A stretch of 64,000 nt of DNA from Bacteroidota bacterium. GTDB taxonomy: Bacteria; Bacteroidota; Bacteroidia; B-17B0; Aurantibacillaceae. Shown here piece by piece: positions 35,760-44,567 of the stretch. Both the position numbers and the translations under genes were made by a program. Numbering within the stretch: position 1 is the first letter of the stretch; every line of letters starts with the position of its first letter. The stretch spans positions 7,182-71,181 of the forward strand of contig JADJFB010000036.1 of NCBI GenBank assembly GCA_016708845.1. The letters are read 5' to 3'. The notes under the pieces are model-generated. The model had not been told where the DNA came from and did no database searches. It saw nothing but the letters and a program-made list of their open reading frames with translations.

Positions 35760-36086
35760 TTAAACAGAGAAAGATTCTCCACAACCACAAGAACGCGTAG
35801 CGTTAGGGTTTTTAAAAATAAAACCTTTTCCGTTTAATCCTCCGCTATAATCTAATTCTGTTCCAACTAAGTATAAAAAACTTTTACGGTCAACAACCAC
35901 TTTTACTCCATTATCTTCAAATAATTGGTCGCCTTCTTTTAACTCATTATCAAAAACTAGATTGTACATTAAACCCGAACAACCTCCGCCGTCAACACCC
36001 ACACGAATGAATGTATCTGCTGGTTTATTTTCGTCTTTTATTAAATTAATAGCGTGCTCTTTAGCCGCATTGCTTACTGTTATCAT
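35760..36086 (-). CDS. HesB/IscA-type Fe-S carrier (SufA-like)
   Basis: A 108-residue A-type carrier that receives clusters from SufBCD and passes them to target proteins. The three ligand cysteines are present in GGGCSGLMYN and RSCGCGES. It is first in the suf operon and has a consensus promoter upstream. By context I would call it SufA, but the family is also labelled IscA or ErpA and these cannot be told apart by sequence alone here. Confidence 0.93.
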   Translation of the reverse strand: MITVSNAAKEHAINLIKDENKPADTFIRVGVDGGGCSGLMYNLVFDNELKEGDQLFEDNGVKVVVDRKSFLYLVGTELDYSGGLNGKGFIFKNPNATRSCGCGESFSV

Positions 36087-36152
36087 TTTGTAAGTAATTA
36101 ATTGTTAGTTACTTGGCGCTTATTCTTAATTAGATTAATTCTAAACGGAGTA

Positions 36153-36184
36153 CAAAAATACCACTTTTATGGTATATGTGCAAA
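36153..36184 (-). promoter_or_regulatory. Promoter of the suf operon
   Basis: On the minus strand TTTG (36181-36184) is followed after 20 nt by TATTTTTG (36153-36160), an excellent match to the Bacteroidota -33/-7 consensus. It lies 67 nt upstream of the sufA-like ATG. Confidence 0.7.
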
Positions 36185-36200
36185 TATTTTACTGTTTGGT

Positions 36201-36236
36201 TTTAATAAAAAAACCGTGATAAAAAATCACGGTTTT
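36201..36236 (-). terminator. Intrinsic terminator of the VOC gene
   Basis: An 11-bp stem (36210-36220 with 36226-36236, core ACCGTGAT), then a T run on the minus strand. It ends the VOC transcript just before the suf promoter region. Confidence 0.85.
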
Positions 36237-36244
36237 CAGTCATA

Positions 36245-37306
36245 TTAATCTTTTACTCTACTAAACCTTAAGGCTTTTAATATAAAATTAGGCAAAGCTT
36301 TTTTTGGGTCGCGTTTTCGTAAATCTAAATACCAACCAATTTTTTTAACGACTGGTAATTTTTTGGTCTCAACGAATTCAATCAACGTTCCATCCGCATC
36401 TTCAATATAGGTAAAATGCCCGGCTGCTTCGCCCATTTCAAAACCCGCTCCGCCATCTACCGTAAAAGGCTGACCAGCTTTTACGCAAGCTTCTTCTAAC
36501 GCTTTCATGTTTTTAATATCAAAACACAAATGAATAAAGCCACAATCGCCCCATAAACGGTTTTCGAATATTTTGCGCGGCGCATAATCAAACGCCTGAA
36601 CTAATTCTATCTCATTGTCTCCTAATAAAGGGCCAAAGCTTCCTTCACGAGGCTTACTATTTCTTAAAACTACTCTTCTGAATTTCTTTTGTGATCCCTC
36701 AACGCCCTTCCAATCTGCAAACGTATCTGTCGTATCACTAATGACTTTATCAAACCCTAAAACAGTTTTATATAAACCAATAGATTTATCAATGTCTTTT
36801 ACTCCAATAACTGCGCCCAAAATACCACCTGTTGTAAAATCTTTTTGTTGATACCAAGATGTTTTTTCTTCGATTATTTCAAATACATTTCCCCACAAGT
36901 CATGGATATAAAAATGCTTTCTTCCATCAGGAGCAGTTGTTACATCCGTCAACATTTTGGCGCCAAAGTTTTTCAAATGCGTATAAGAGGCTTGAATATT
37001 ATACGATTTTATCTTTCCCGCATAAATACCAATATCTCCTAATTGAATTTGAAAATTCGCGTTTTGAGCTTGTCTGCTAGTGTATTGCCAAATCTCAAAT
37101 CCACCACCACCATTCATACTAATGGCTAAAATAGCGTGACGAGCATGCGGCATATTTGCCGTATAAGGCAACATCAACTCCGCCATAGCAGCCTCTTCAA
37201 ATATTTTAATATCTGTACCAAATGCTTTACGATATCATTTAAACGTTTCGTGAACGTTGGTGTTACCAACGCCTAATTGTTGTATGCCCGAAATGATGTA
37301 ACTCAT
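36245..37306 (-). CDS. Two-domain VOC (glyoxalase/dioxygenase-fold) protein with in-frame TGA
   Basis: A VOC-superfamily protein of about 353 residues with two tandem metal-binding domains. The natural start is ATG at 37306 (MSYIISGIQQLGVGNTNVHE). Codon 24 is TGA (37235-37237), at the place where related Bacteroidota proteins carry Trp in a K-W-YRKxFG motif. The frame then runs on to 36245. An internal ATG at 37186 could give only a shortened product lacking the first strand. Other blocks are GGGGFEIWQY, FADWKGVEGSQ and ADGTLIEFVE. Function unknown: possibly dioxygenase- or isomerase-like, with the substrate not inferable. It is monocistronic. Confidence 0.8.
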
Positions 37307-37336
37307 AATTTTATATTAATGTGTAAAATTAAAATT

Positions 37337-37765
37337 TTATTTCAACTCTTTTTTATATTTCATCACCACATATTTTTCGGAAACTACTAGTTCCGACGTA
37401 CAATATTGCAGTTTATCAGCCATTTCTGGCGGATAATCATTCACTATTTCAAACCCTAGCGATTCGAAATAATCTGGGATAATACATACTAAATAAATAG
37501 GTTGAGTGGCGATTTTTATCCGAGCTAAAATCAACTCTTTTGCAATTCCTTTAAATCGTTGAGATTCCAAAACGCCTAAGGAACAAAATTCGTCGCAACC
37601 ATTATGTCTTCTAATTCTTCCAAAACCAACTAATTCATCATTTTCTTTTGCCACTAAAAACTGATGACATTGCAAGTCTCTATCATCCAATTCAAATTGT
37701 TGAATGAGTTTTTTAATTAACTCAAAATCATTTTCCGAAGCTGATTTGATAGATAGTGGTTTGAT
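37337..37765 (-). CDS. GNAT-family N-acetyltransferase without a standard start codon
   Basis: A GNAT acyltransferase. Residues FGRIRRH and LGVLESQRFKGIAKELI form the central strand and the acetyl-CoA-binding turn. The frame extends upstream beyond a TTG at 37690 through SIKSASENDFELIKKLIQQF, a segment that looks like the normal first strand and helix of GNAT. No ATG, GTG or TTG is found at its natural beginning. A TAA lies at 37769-37771, so either a rare ATC or similar start is used, or the start codon has been lost. The TTG at 37690 would remove the first helix. The substrate is unknown. Confidence 0.6.
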   Translation of the reverse strand: MKPLSIKSASENDFELIKKLIQQFELDDRDLQCHQFLVAKENDELVGFGRIRRHNGCDEFCSLGVLESQRFKGIAKELILARIKIATQPIYLVCIIPDYFESLGFEIVNDYPPEMADKLQYCTSELVVSEKYVVMKYKKELK

Positions 37766-37885
37766 AAATTAGATTTTGTTTAAAGATTATGACGAAAATT
37801 GCCCAACAATAATACTAATAATTAAACAAAGTGTTTTTATGATTTTTATTTGTTTTAAAAGACCTGAAAAGGTGCAATAAAATTG

Positions 37886-37893
37886 TATTTTTG
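37886..37893 (+). promoter_or_regulatory. -7 box TATTTTTG
   Basis: An exact TAnnTTTG match, 15 nt before a short orphan frame and 186 nt before the halogenase-like gene. Confidence 0.4.
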
Positions 37894-37907
37894 TAAGAGT
37901 CGTTTAA

Positions 37908-38048
37908 ATTTTATGTGATAAATTTGTTATTCATGTTTTTGATTTAGACGAGGCTGATTTTGCAGACATAATAGAATGCTTCTGTCGAAAAAATCAAACG
38001 AAGTATAAATCAAAAAGATGGGCAACAAAGAAATTAGATAAATTTTAA
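37908..38048 (+). other. Short orphan reading frame, possible gene remnant
   Basis: A 46-codon frame without an ATG/GTG/TTG start reads ILCDKFVIHVFDLDEADF, continues with a Cys-containing basic part (ECFCRKNQTKYKSKRW) and ends at TAA 30 bases before the next gene. Its mixed composition looks protein-like. It may be the tail of a decayed gene, or a small protein starting at ATT. The rest of the 310-bp gap (37770-38078) shows nothing but a -7 box. Confidence 0.3.
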
Positions 38049-38078
38049 ACAACTCTACACATCATCAAACAAAAAATC

Positions 38079-39764
38079 ATGCAAAAAGAATACGACGTTG
38101 TTATAGCTGGTGGCGGTTTAGCTGGCTTAACGCTTTCTATACAATTAAAACAAGCAAATCCAAACATTACTATTTTAATTTTAGAAAGTAGAGATAAAGC
38201 GGCAGCTATTGCAGCTCACAAAGTTGGTGAATCTACTGTAGAATTAGCCACACATTATTTTAGAGAGGTTTTAGGTTTAAAAAAATATTTGGAAGAATTT
38301 GAATTACCAAAACATGGTTTGCGATTCTTTTTTACAGATGAGAAAAAAACAGAATTATCAAATCGTGTGGAGTTAGGCCCTCGTTTAAAATTACCAGTTC
38401 CAAGCCATCAATTAGATAGAGGAACGTTTGAAAATTACTTAGAAAAATATACCAAAGAATTAGGAACCGATTTTTTATTAGCAGCTCGCGCTAAAGATGT
38501 GGCCTTTGGAGAAAATGGTGATTTACATACTGTTACTTATGCTCACGAACGCCAAGATAAAACCATTCGCACAAAATGGCTAGTAGATGCAACAAGCCGA
38601 ATTAGCTTATTAAAAAAGAAATTAGGGTTTCAAAAAGAAGCGCCTCACAATGTAAATGCAGCCTGGTTTAGAGTAAAAGGAGTAGTAGATATTGATGAGT
38701 GGAGCGATAATAAAGAATGGAAAAACTTTTTAGCACCAAAACTTCGCTACTTAAGTACGGTACATTTAATTGATAAAGGCTATTGGTTATGGATTATTCC
38801 TTTGGGCTCAAAAAATACCAGTATCGGTATTGTAGCTGATGAAGATATTCATCCGTTTGAAACCATTAATACTTACGAAAAAGCAGTAGCTTGGATTCAT
38901 AAACACGAACCACAAGCAGCAAAGCATGTTTGTCCAAATAAAGAAGATATTTTAGATTTTAGAATATTGAAACATTTTGCGCATGACAGCAAACGTGTTT
39001 ATTCATCTGATAGATGGGCTGTAACTGGTGAGGCAGGTTTGTTCTTAGATCCTTTTTATTCTCCTGGTAGTGATTTTATTTCTTTAAATAACACTTGGTT
39101 AAGTGATTTAATTTTAAGAGATCACAAAGGCGAAGATATTACCGTTCGCGCACAAATATATGAGCAAACCCATTTATCATGGTTTAAAGATTGGTTACCA
39201 ATATACCAAGATAAATATCAATTAATGGGTAACACCCAAATAATGGTATTCAAAATATTCTGGGATTGGGCCATTTATTGGTCGGTGCCATGCTTATTGT
39301 TTACTAATCATGGTTTTACCGATTTAAAAGTATTGAAAGAGTTGTTCGTTTCTGAAAAAAGCTTAGGTCGCAAGTTTGGTAAATTAAATAAAGCTGTACA
39401 AGATTTGTTTATTGATTGGTTACCTCATGAAAAAGCGATATTCGAAAACCGTTATATTGATCCATTAGATTTGAACTATTTAAAGAGTTTTCAAAGAGGT
39501 ATTGATGAGATGCACGGTGCAGACACTATTGTAAATAAAGTGGCTGAAAACATAGTGGTTTTAGAAAAAGTAGCGGCTGAGCTATTCCGTTTAATTAGTC
39601 ATCAAGTTAATCAAACGCCTTTAGATATAATGGTTGATCCTTACCAAATTACATTAAAAACTCCTTACAATGCGGCTGAACACAGTAATGGTATTGCTGT
39701 TGATGAAGCTATTAAAATGGATGTTGCGAAAATGTGGTTTTATCCTAATCCTGTATTAGCATAA
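38079..39764 (+). CDS. FAD-dependent oxidoreductase, flavin-halogenase-like
   Basis: A 561-residue flavoprotein. The N-terminal Rossmann motif GGGLAGL (residues 11-17) binds FAD. The block HKVGESTVELATHYF and the segment GYWLWIIPLG correspond to motifs of the flavin-dependent halogenase and tryptophan-halogenase-like family (WxWxIP). GEAGLFLDPFYSPGSDF matches the FAD-contacting end region. It could halogenate or hydroxylate an aromatic substrate. Similar genes occur in flexirubin or aryl-polyene pigment loci of Bacteroidota, but here the related lipid genes lie about 20 kb away. I cannot confirm the catalytic lysine or the true reaction. Confidence 0.8.
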   Translation: MQKEYDVVIAGGGLAGLTLSIQLKQANPNITILILESRDKAAAIAAHKVGESTVELATHYFREVLGLKKYLEEFELPKHGLRFFFTDEKKTELSNRVELGPRLKLPVPSHQLDRGTFENYLEKYTKELGTDFLLAARAKDVAFGENGDLHTVTYAHERQDKTIRTKWLVDATSRISLLKKKLGFQKEAPHNVNAAWFRVKGVVDIDEWSDNKEWKNFLAPKLRYLSTVHLIDKGYWLWIIPLGSKNTSIGIVADEDIHPFETINTYEKAVAWIHKHEPQAAKHVCPNKEDILDFRILKHFAHDSKRVYSSDRWAVTGEAGLFLDPFYSPGSDFISLNNTWLSDLILRDHKGEDITVRAQIYEQTHLSWFKDWLPIYQDKYQLMGNTQIMVFKIFWDWAIYWSVPCLLFTNHGFTDLKVLKELFVSEKSLGRKFGKLNKAVQDLFIDWLPHEKAIFENRYIDPLDLNYLKSFQRGIDEMHGADTIVNKVAENIVVLEKVAAELFRLISHQVNQTPLDIMVDPYQITLKTPYNAAEHSNGIAVDEAIKMDVAKMWFYPNPVLA

Positions 39765-39837
39765 AAACGGTAAGAAATTCTCTAAATCAGGCAATAAATA
39801 CAGTAGTTTAGCGTTATTTCCTAAACTAAAATCCCTT

Positions 39838-41439
39838 ATGCTTTCAGCAGCGTGGCATCGCTATATATTTTTATTCGGACTCATTGGTCTTGCTGCTGGA
39901 ATGTTATTTGGAACCGTGCCCACCAGTATTCCTCAAATTATTTTAGCTGCGAATTGGTTATTGGAAGGAAATTTTAAATGGAAATGGCAACAATTAAAAT
40001 CCAATAAGATATTTTGGATTTTAGCCTCTCTGTTTTTTCTTCATGTTATTGGGATGACCTATACCGAAAACATACAACGAGGCTTAGATGATTTAAGAAA
40101 CAAAATGCCTTTGTTAATTTTACCTCTCATTTTGTTTTCTACTAAACCATTATCCATTAAAGAATTAAAACTATTATTTGGTTTTTTCTTTTTAAGCGTG
40201 TTTGTTAGTTCCGTTTGTTGTTACTTGGTGTATGCTGGTTTTACAAAAAAAGTAATTATTGATGTTCGAAAAGCTTCCGTGTTTATGTCACATATTCGCT
40301 TTTCGCTCTTTATTGCGTTTGCAATTATTGGTTTACTTTATTATAGTATTAAAGAAAAACAAATTTGGATTAAAATCTCTAGTGTCATCGCTACTATTTG
40401 GTTGCTGTTTTTTATGTATAAACTCGAAATGGCAACAGGTTTTATCTCTTTAGTTTTAGTTGGTGGACTTTTACTGGTGTTATTTAGCCTGAAGTGGTTA
40501 CCAAAAAAAGTATCATTGGCTTTAGTGTTTTGTATTTGTGTTGGTTCTGCTTTTGTATTAAAAAGTGCCTTGTCGAGTTTAGATATGTATGATAAAATTT
40601 CAAGTAATCAGGCCAACACCTTGCTTGAAAAAACAAAAAACGGTCGTTACTATTTGCAAGACACGGTATTTGGTTTAGCAGAAAATGGCAACCTCATCAC
40701 TATAAATATTAATGATTATGAGCTTCAGAAAGAATGGGATTTAAAAAGTACTATTCGTTTTGATGGAGCGGATAAATTAGGAAACGGTCTTAGGTATACT
40801 TTATTACGATACATGGCGAGCAAAGGACTAACGAAAGATTCTGTGGGGATTGTTTCTTTAACACAACAAGATATTTTAAATATTGAAAACGGCAGCTCTA
40901 ATTATAAATACAGCCTCAATAGTGGTTTAGCAACTAAGTGGAGAGAGTTAGTTTGGGAATACATTAAATATAAACGAGGAGAAAACCCATCAGGACACAC
41001 CTTATCTATGCGGTTAGAATTTTGGAAAACGGCCATTGATATTATTGGCGATCATCCTGTTTTTGGCGTTGGTACAGGCGACATACAAGATGCATTTAAT
41101 AATAAGTACATTGAAACAAACTCTCAATTAGAGCTTGTTTGGAGGTTACGCTGTCATAATCAGTACTTAGCTATTGGCGTGGCCTTTGGTTGTGTTGGCT
41201 TACTATTGTTTATGTTCTACTTATTATACCCAGCCATTGTTTTACGAAAAGACATGCACTATTTATACTGGCCGTTTTTTTTAATTGCACTCTTATCTTT
41301 TTTTACAGAAGATACTTTAGAAACTCAATCGGGTGTTACCTTTTTTATATTCTTCCACACACTGTTTTTGTGGTTGGCGAGTGCCTCTCCAACGCTCAAT
41401 ACAAGCACAGAGGGAGTAGAACAATCTACTACTGTTTAA
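39838..41439 (+). CDS. O-antigen ligase/polymerase (Wzy/WaaL-like) membrane protein
   Basis: A 533-residue integral membrane protein with about 11-12 predicted helices in two blocks, and a large periplasmic loop between about residues 250 and 430. The Wzy_C-type signature is visible as RLEFWKTAIDIIGDHPVFGVGTGD, with a following RCHNQYL histidine region (both read in parts), as in O-antigen ligases and polymerases. It acts on undecaprenyl-linked sugars at the inner membrane. It stands alone, with no other polysaccharide genes adjacent. Its end overlaps the convergent T9SS gene by 11 bp. A family assignment is safe, but ligase versus polymerase is not decidable. Confidence 0.84.
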   Translation: MLSAAWHRYIFLFGLIGLAAGMLFGTVPTSIPQIILAANWLLEGNFKWKWQQLKSNKIFWILASLFFLHVIGMTYTENIQRGLDDLRNKMPLLILPLILFSTKPLSIKELKLLFGFFFLSVFVSSVCCYLVYAGFTKKVIIDVRKASVFMSHIRFSLFIAFAIIGLLYYSIKEKQIWIKISSVIATIWLLFFMYKLEMATGFISLVLVGGLLLVLFSLKWLPKKVSLALVFCICVGSAFVLKSALSSLDMYDKISSNQANTLLEKTKNGRYYLQDTVFGLAENGNLITININDYELQKEWDLKSTIRFDGADKLGNGLRYTLLRYMASKGLTKDSVGIVSLTQQDILNIENGSSNYKYSLNSGLATKWRELVWEYIKYKRGENPSGHTLSMRLEFWKTAIDIIGDHPVFGVGTGDIQDAFNNKYIETNSQLELVWRLRCHNQYLAIGVAFGCVGLLLFMFYLLYPAIVLRKDMHYLYWPFFLIALLSFFTEDTLETQSGVTFFIFFHTLFLWLASASPTLNTSTEGVEQSTTV

Positions 41440-42189
41440 TTACTTTTTTAATAATTAACAACTGACTGTTTTTATAGAATGATAAAAAGTAAACACCGTT
41501 TTCTAAATTTGAAATATCTATTTCTTCTTTATACTCCATTTGTTTTATTTCTCTGCCTAATAGGTCACAAATTTTAATTTGTAATTGCTCTGTATCTATT
41601 AAATTATTATTTACAAATTTTAGCTTACCAGTGGTTGGGTTCGGAAAAATTCTTAATTCTGCCTTCGTCATTCCAAATTCATTTACCCCCGTTGGCTGCA
41701 CCGTAACCACAATAGTACTGGTATAAGTTGTGCCACAAAAATCCTCAACCGCTGTGTAAGTGGTTGTTTGGGCAGGCTTAACATAAATACCAGGAGCGTT
41801 AGTAATAAAAGTACTAGTAGCATCATACCAATTAATATTTAAACCAGTAATGGCTGGGCCAATTAACACACTATCTTGCCCAATAGCCAATGTGGTATCT
41901 CTGTAACTCCAAAAAGGTGTACAGATAGGTTCTACGCTTACGTCGTCAATAAAATAATAAGCGCCGGGGCAATTTAAATTATAATTTGTTGTATCTACTT
42001 TCGAAATTAGATCCGTTCTGAAATTTCCGATGGTAATATACTGTTCAGTTCCATTAGCTTTATAAATACCATTTATTTTCGTCCAATTTAAAGTATCAAT
42101 AATATTTAATTTACCAAACTCATAGACGTGAGGGGTAAGACCAATAAATCCAACTGTTGATGTATAACTTAAATTACTTGTAAATGACA
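41429..42189 (-). CDS. T9SS type A cargo protein, C-terminal part (frameshifted)
   Basis: The second part of a secreted protein of about 388 residues. The native frame starts near 42189, at TSNLSYTSTVGFIG. The longer open frame up to 42247 is out of phase with the real protein. It includes a segment with DVSVEPICTPFW, an Ig-like stretch and a type A sorting domain: FPNPTTGKLKF, LLGREIKQ, LENGVYFL and KKVIKQ. Type A domains direct export through the type IX system, with cleavage and surface attachment or release. Removing one base near 42182-42184 joins it to the N-terminal part. Confidence 0.75.
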
Positions 42190-42593
42190 ATTGAAGATTT
42201 ATTAGCGTACATTGAACATTGAGAATTAACCACATAAAAACTAACATTATAGTATGTGTTGTTTAATAAAGGTGTCGCCAAAATATTCGCAAAATATTCT
42301 TTATCATTAACAACAGATTCATTATAAGTTAAAATACCAACATATGCGTTCCCTGTTTTTGGTTGCTGGTAATTTAACCCAGCCATATTTAAAGGAACTC
42401 CAGCTATGTTGTTATTTGAAAAGCATGTACTTAAATAATTTGGTGTATCTTTTGTCATAAACCATTTTGTATAATTGCTATCATTAAAAAAATTATTACA
42501 ACTTAAGTAATTTTCAAATGAATAATTTTGCACCAAGTTTTGACTAATTGATACCCTACAAACTAAAATCAATATAATTAAAAGAAACCTCAT
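42174..42593 (-). CDS. T9SS type A cargo protein, N-terminal part (frameshifted)
   Basis: The first part of the same secreted protein. It has a signal peptide (residues 1-17, ending VSISQ), then NLVQNYSFENYLSC and a jelly-roll-like region with the motif TGNAYVGILTYN seen in many Bacteroidota secreted proteins. It ends at a premature TAA in IVIYK, where a one-base deletion in an AAA run (plus strand 42182-42184) would give SSIVITSNLSYTSTVG and restore the frame. Function beyond surface export is unknown. Confidence 0.78.
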   Translation of the reverse strand: MRFLLIILILVCRVSISQNLVQNYSFENYLSCNNFFNDSNYTKWFMTKDTPNYLSTCFSNNNIAGVPLNMAGLNYQQPKTGNAYVGILTYNESVVNDKEYFANILATPLLNNTYYNVSFYVVNSQCSMYANKSSIVIYK

Positions 42594-42607
42594 TAATATA
42601 AAGTTAC

Positions 42608-42640
42608 AAAAAAAGCCGTGATTTATTCACGGCTTTAAAG
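42608..42640 (-). terminator. Intrinsic terminator of lepA
   Basis: A 10-bp stem (42612-42621 with 42627-42636, core GCCGTGA), then seven T on the minus strand, 18 bp past the lepA stop. Confidence 0.87.
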
Positions 42641-42653
42641 ATTTGGTATCTAA

Positions 42654-44444
42654 TTAATCGTTCAGTTTCAACACCGCCATAAAGGCACTTTGCGGAATCT
42701 CCACATTACCAACCGACTTCATACGTTTCTTACCTTCTTTTTGTTTTTCTAATAATTTACGTTTACGGCTAATATCACCTCCGTAACATTTAGCGGTTAC
42801 ATCTTTACGCATGGCGCTAATAGTTTCACGAGAAATAATTTTTGCACCAATAGCCGCTTGAATAGGAATTTCGAACTGTTGTTTTGGTATCAATTCTTTT
42901 AATTTTTCACAAATCTTTTTACCAAATTGGTAAGAGTTACTTCTATGAATTAAACACGATAAAGCATCTACTGGCTCTGATTTTAAAAGAATATCCAGTT
43001 TCACTAAATCTGATTCTCTCATGCCAATTGGATGGTAATCAAAAGACGCATAACCTTTTGAAATAGATTTTAAACGGTCGAAGAAATCAAATACAACTTC
43101 TCCTAATGGCATTTCAAACACTAACTCTACTCTATCTGCTGTTAAATAATTTTGAGTCACGATAGCCCCGCGTTTTTCGATACACAAACTCATCACTGGT
43201 CCAATAAATTCAGATTTTGTAATGATGTTAGCTTTAATATATGGTTCTTCGATATAGTTTATTCTTGCTGGGTCTGGTAAATCGCTAGGATTATTAACCT
43301 TCACTACATCTCCGTTTGTTTGATAAGCAATATACGATACGTTAGGAACCGTTGTAATAACAGTCATTTTAAATTCACGCTCTAATCGTTCTTGCACAAT
43401 TTCCATGTGCAACATTCCTAAAAATCCGCAACGGAATCCAAACCCTAAGGCTAACGACGATTCTGGTTCCCAAGTTAAAGAGGCATCATTTAATTGCAAC
43501 TTCTCCATACTGTAACGCAATTCTTCAAAATCCTCAGTGTCTACAGGATAAATTCCTGCAAATACCATTGGCTTTACTTCTTCAAAGCCATGAATGGCTT
43601 CTGCACACGGTCTATCAAAATGCGTAATCGTATCTCCTACTTTTACTTCTTTTGCTTCTTTAATTCCCGAAATAATATAACCTACATCGCCTGTACTCAT
43701 TGTGTTTCGGGCTTCTGGTTTTAGTTTTAATACACCAATTTCATCGGCATTATAAACAGAACCTGTATTGAAAAACTTTACTTTATCTCCTTTTTTTATC
43801 GTACCATTTAAAATTTTGTAGTAAGCGATAATTCCTCTAAAACTATTAAAAACACTATCAAAAATCAATGCTTGTAATGGGGCTTCTGGATCGCCAACAG
43901 GACATTTTACACGCTCAATAATAGCTGCCAAAATCTCTTCAATCCCCATGCCGGTTTTACCACTTGCTGGAATTACATCACTGCTATCACAACCAATTAA
44001 ATCAACAATTTGATCGGTAACCATTTCGGGTTCAGCGCTTGGTAAATCCATTTTATTAAGAATAGGAATAATCGTTAAATTATGTTCCAATGCTAAATAT
44101 AAATTCGAAATGGTTTGTGCTTGTATGCCTTGAGCTGCATCCACAATCAATAAAGCTCCTTCGCAAGCGGCTATAGAACGAGAAACTTCATAACTAAAAT
44201 CAACGTGACCAGGCGTGTCAATTAAATTCAATACAAATTTTTCGCCTTTATAAACGTATTCCATTTGTATAGCATGGCTTTTAATGGTAATACCACGCTC
44301 TTTTTCCAAGTCCATATCATCAAGCACTTGTGCTTCCATTTCACGACTTGTGATGGTCTTAGTATATTCTAATAACCTGTCGGCTAAAGTAGATTTACCG
44401 TGATCGATATGGGCAATAATGCAAAAATTACGTATGTTCTTCAT
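42654..44444 (-). CDS. lepA: Elongation factor 4 (LepA)
   Basis: A 596-residue translational GTPase that acts on ribosomes, originally described as a back-translocase and linked to ribosome biogenesis and stress. The G1 motif is AHIDHGKSTLADRL, G3 is DTPGHVDF and G4 is NKMDLPSA. Domains II, III and the EF4-specific C-terminal domain are present, ending with RKRLLEKQKEGKKRMK. Length matches EF4 exactly. It is a single-gene transcript with a -7 box upstream and a terminator downstream. Confidence 0.97.
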   Translation of the reverse strand: MKNIRNFCIIAHIDHGKSTLADRLLEYTKTITSREMEAQVLDDMDLEKERGITIKSHAIQMEYVYKGEKFVLNLIDTPGHVDFSYEVSRSIAACEGALLIVDAAQGIQAQTISNLYLALEHNLTIIPILNKMDLPSAEPEMVTDQIVDLIGCDSSDVIPASGKTGMGIEEILAAIIERVKCPVGDPEAPLQALIFDSVFNSFRGIIAYYKILNGTIKKGDKVKFFNTGSVYNADEIGVLKLKPEARNTMSTGDVGYIISGIKEAKEVKVGDTITHFDRPCAEAIHGFEEVKPMVFAGIYPVDTEDFEELRYSMEKLQLNDASLTWEPESSLALGFGFRCGFLGMLHMEIVQERLEREFKMTVITTVPNVSYIAYQTNGDVVKVNNPSDLPDPARINYIEEPYIKANIITKSEFIGPVMSLCIEKRGAIVTQNYLTADRVELVFEMPLGEVVFDFFDRLKSISKGYASFDYHPIGMRESDLVKLDILLKSEPVDALSCLIHRSNSYQFGKKICEKLKELIPKQQFEIPIQAAIGAKIISRETISAMRKDVTAKCYGGDISRKRKLLEKQKEGKKRMKSVGNVEIPQSAFMAVLKLND

Positions 44445-44463
44445 GTGCTATAAAATAAGTCTG

Positions 44464-44471
44464 CAAAGATA
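44464..44471 (-). promoter_or_regulatory. -7 box TATCTTTG for lepA
   Basis: An exact TAnnTTTG match on the minus strand, 20 nt before the lepA ATG. A correctly spaced -33 element was not found. Confidence 0.45.
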
Positions 44472-44515
44472 GGTTATTACGAGCAATTATTAGAATCGCA
44501 TCAAAAATATATAAA

Positions 44516-44552
44516 CAAAAAAGCCATTCACTAAATTGTGAATGGCTTTTTA
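44516..44552 (-). terminator. Intrinsic terminator of the giant adhesin gene
   Basis: A 14-bp stem (44518-44531 with 44538-44551, core AGCCATTCAC), then a T run on the minus strand. Confidence 0.87.
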
Positions 44553-44567
44553 AAAGAGTATGTATTG

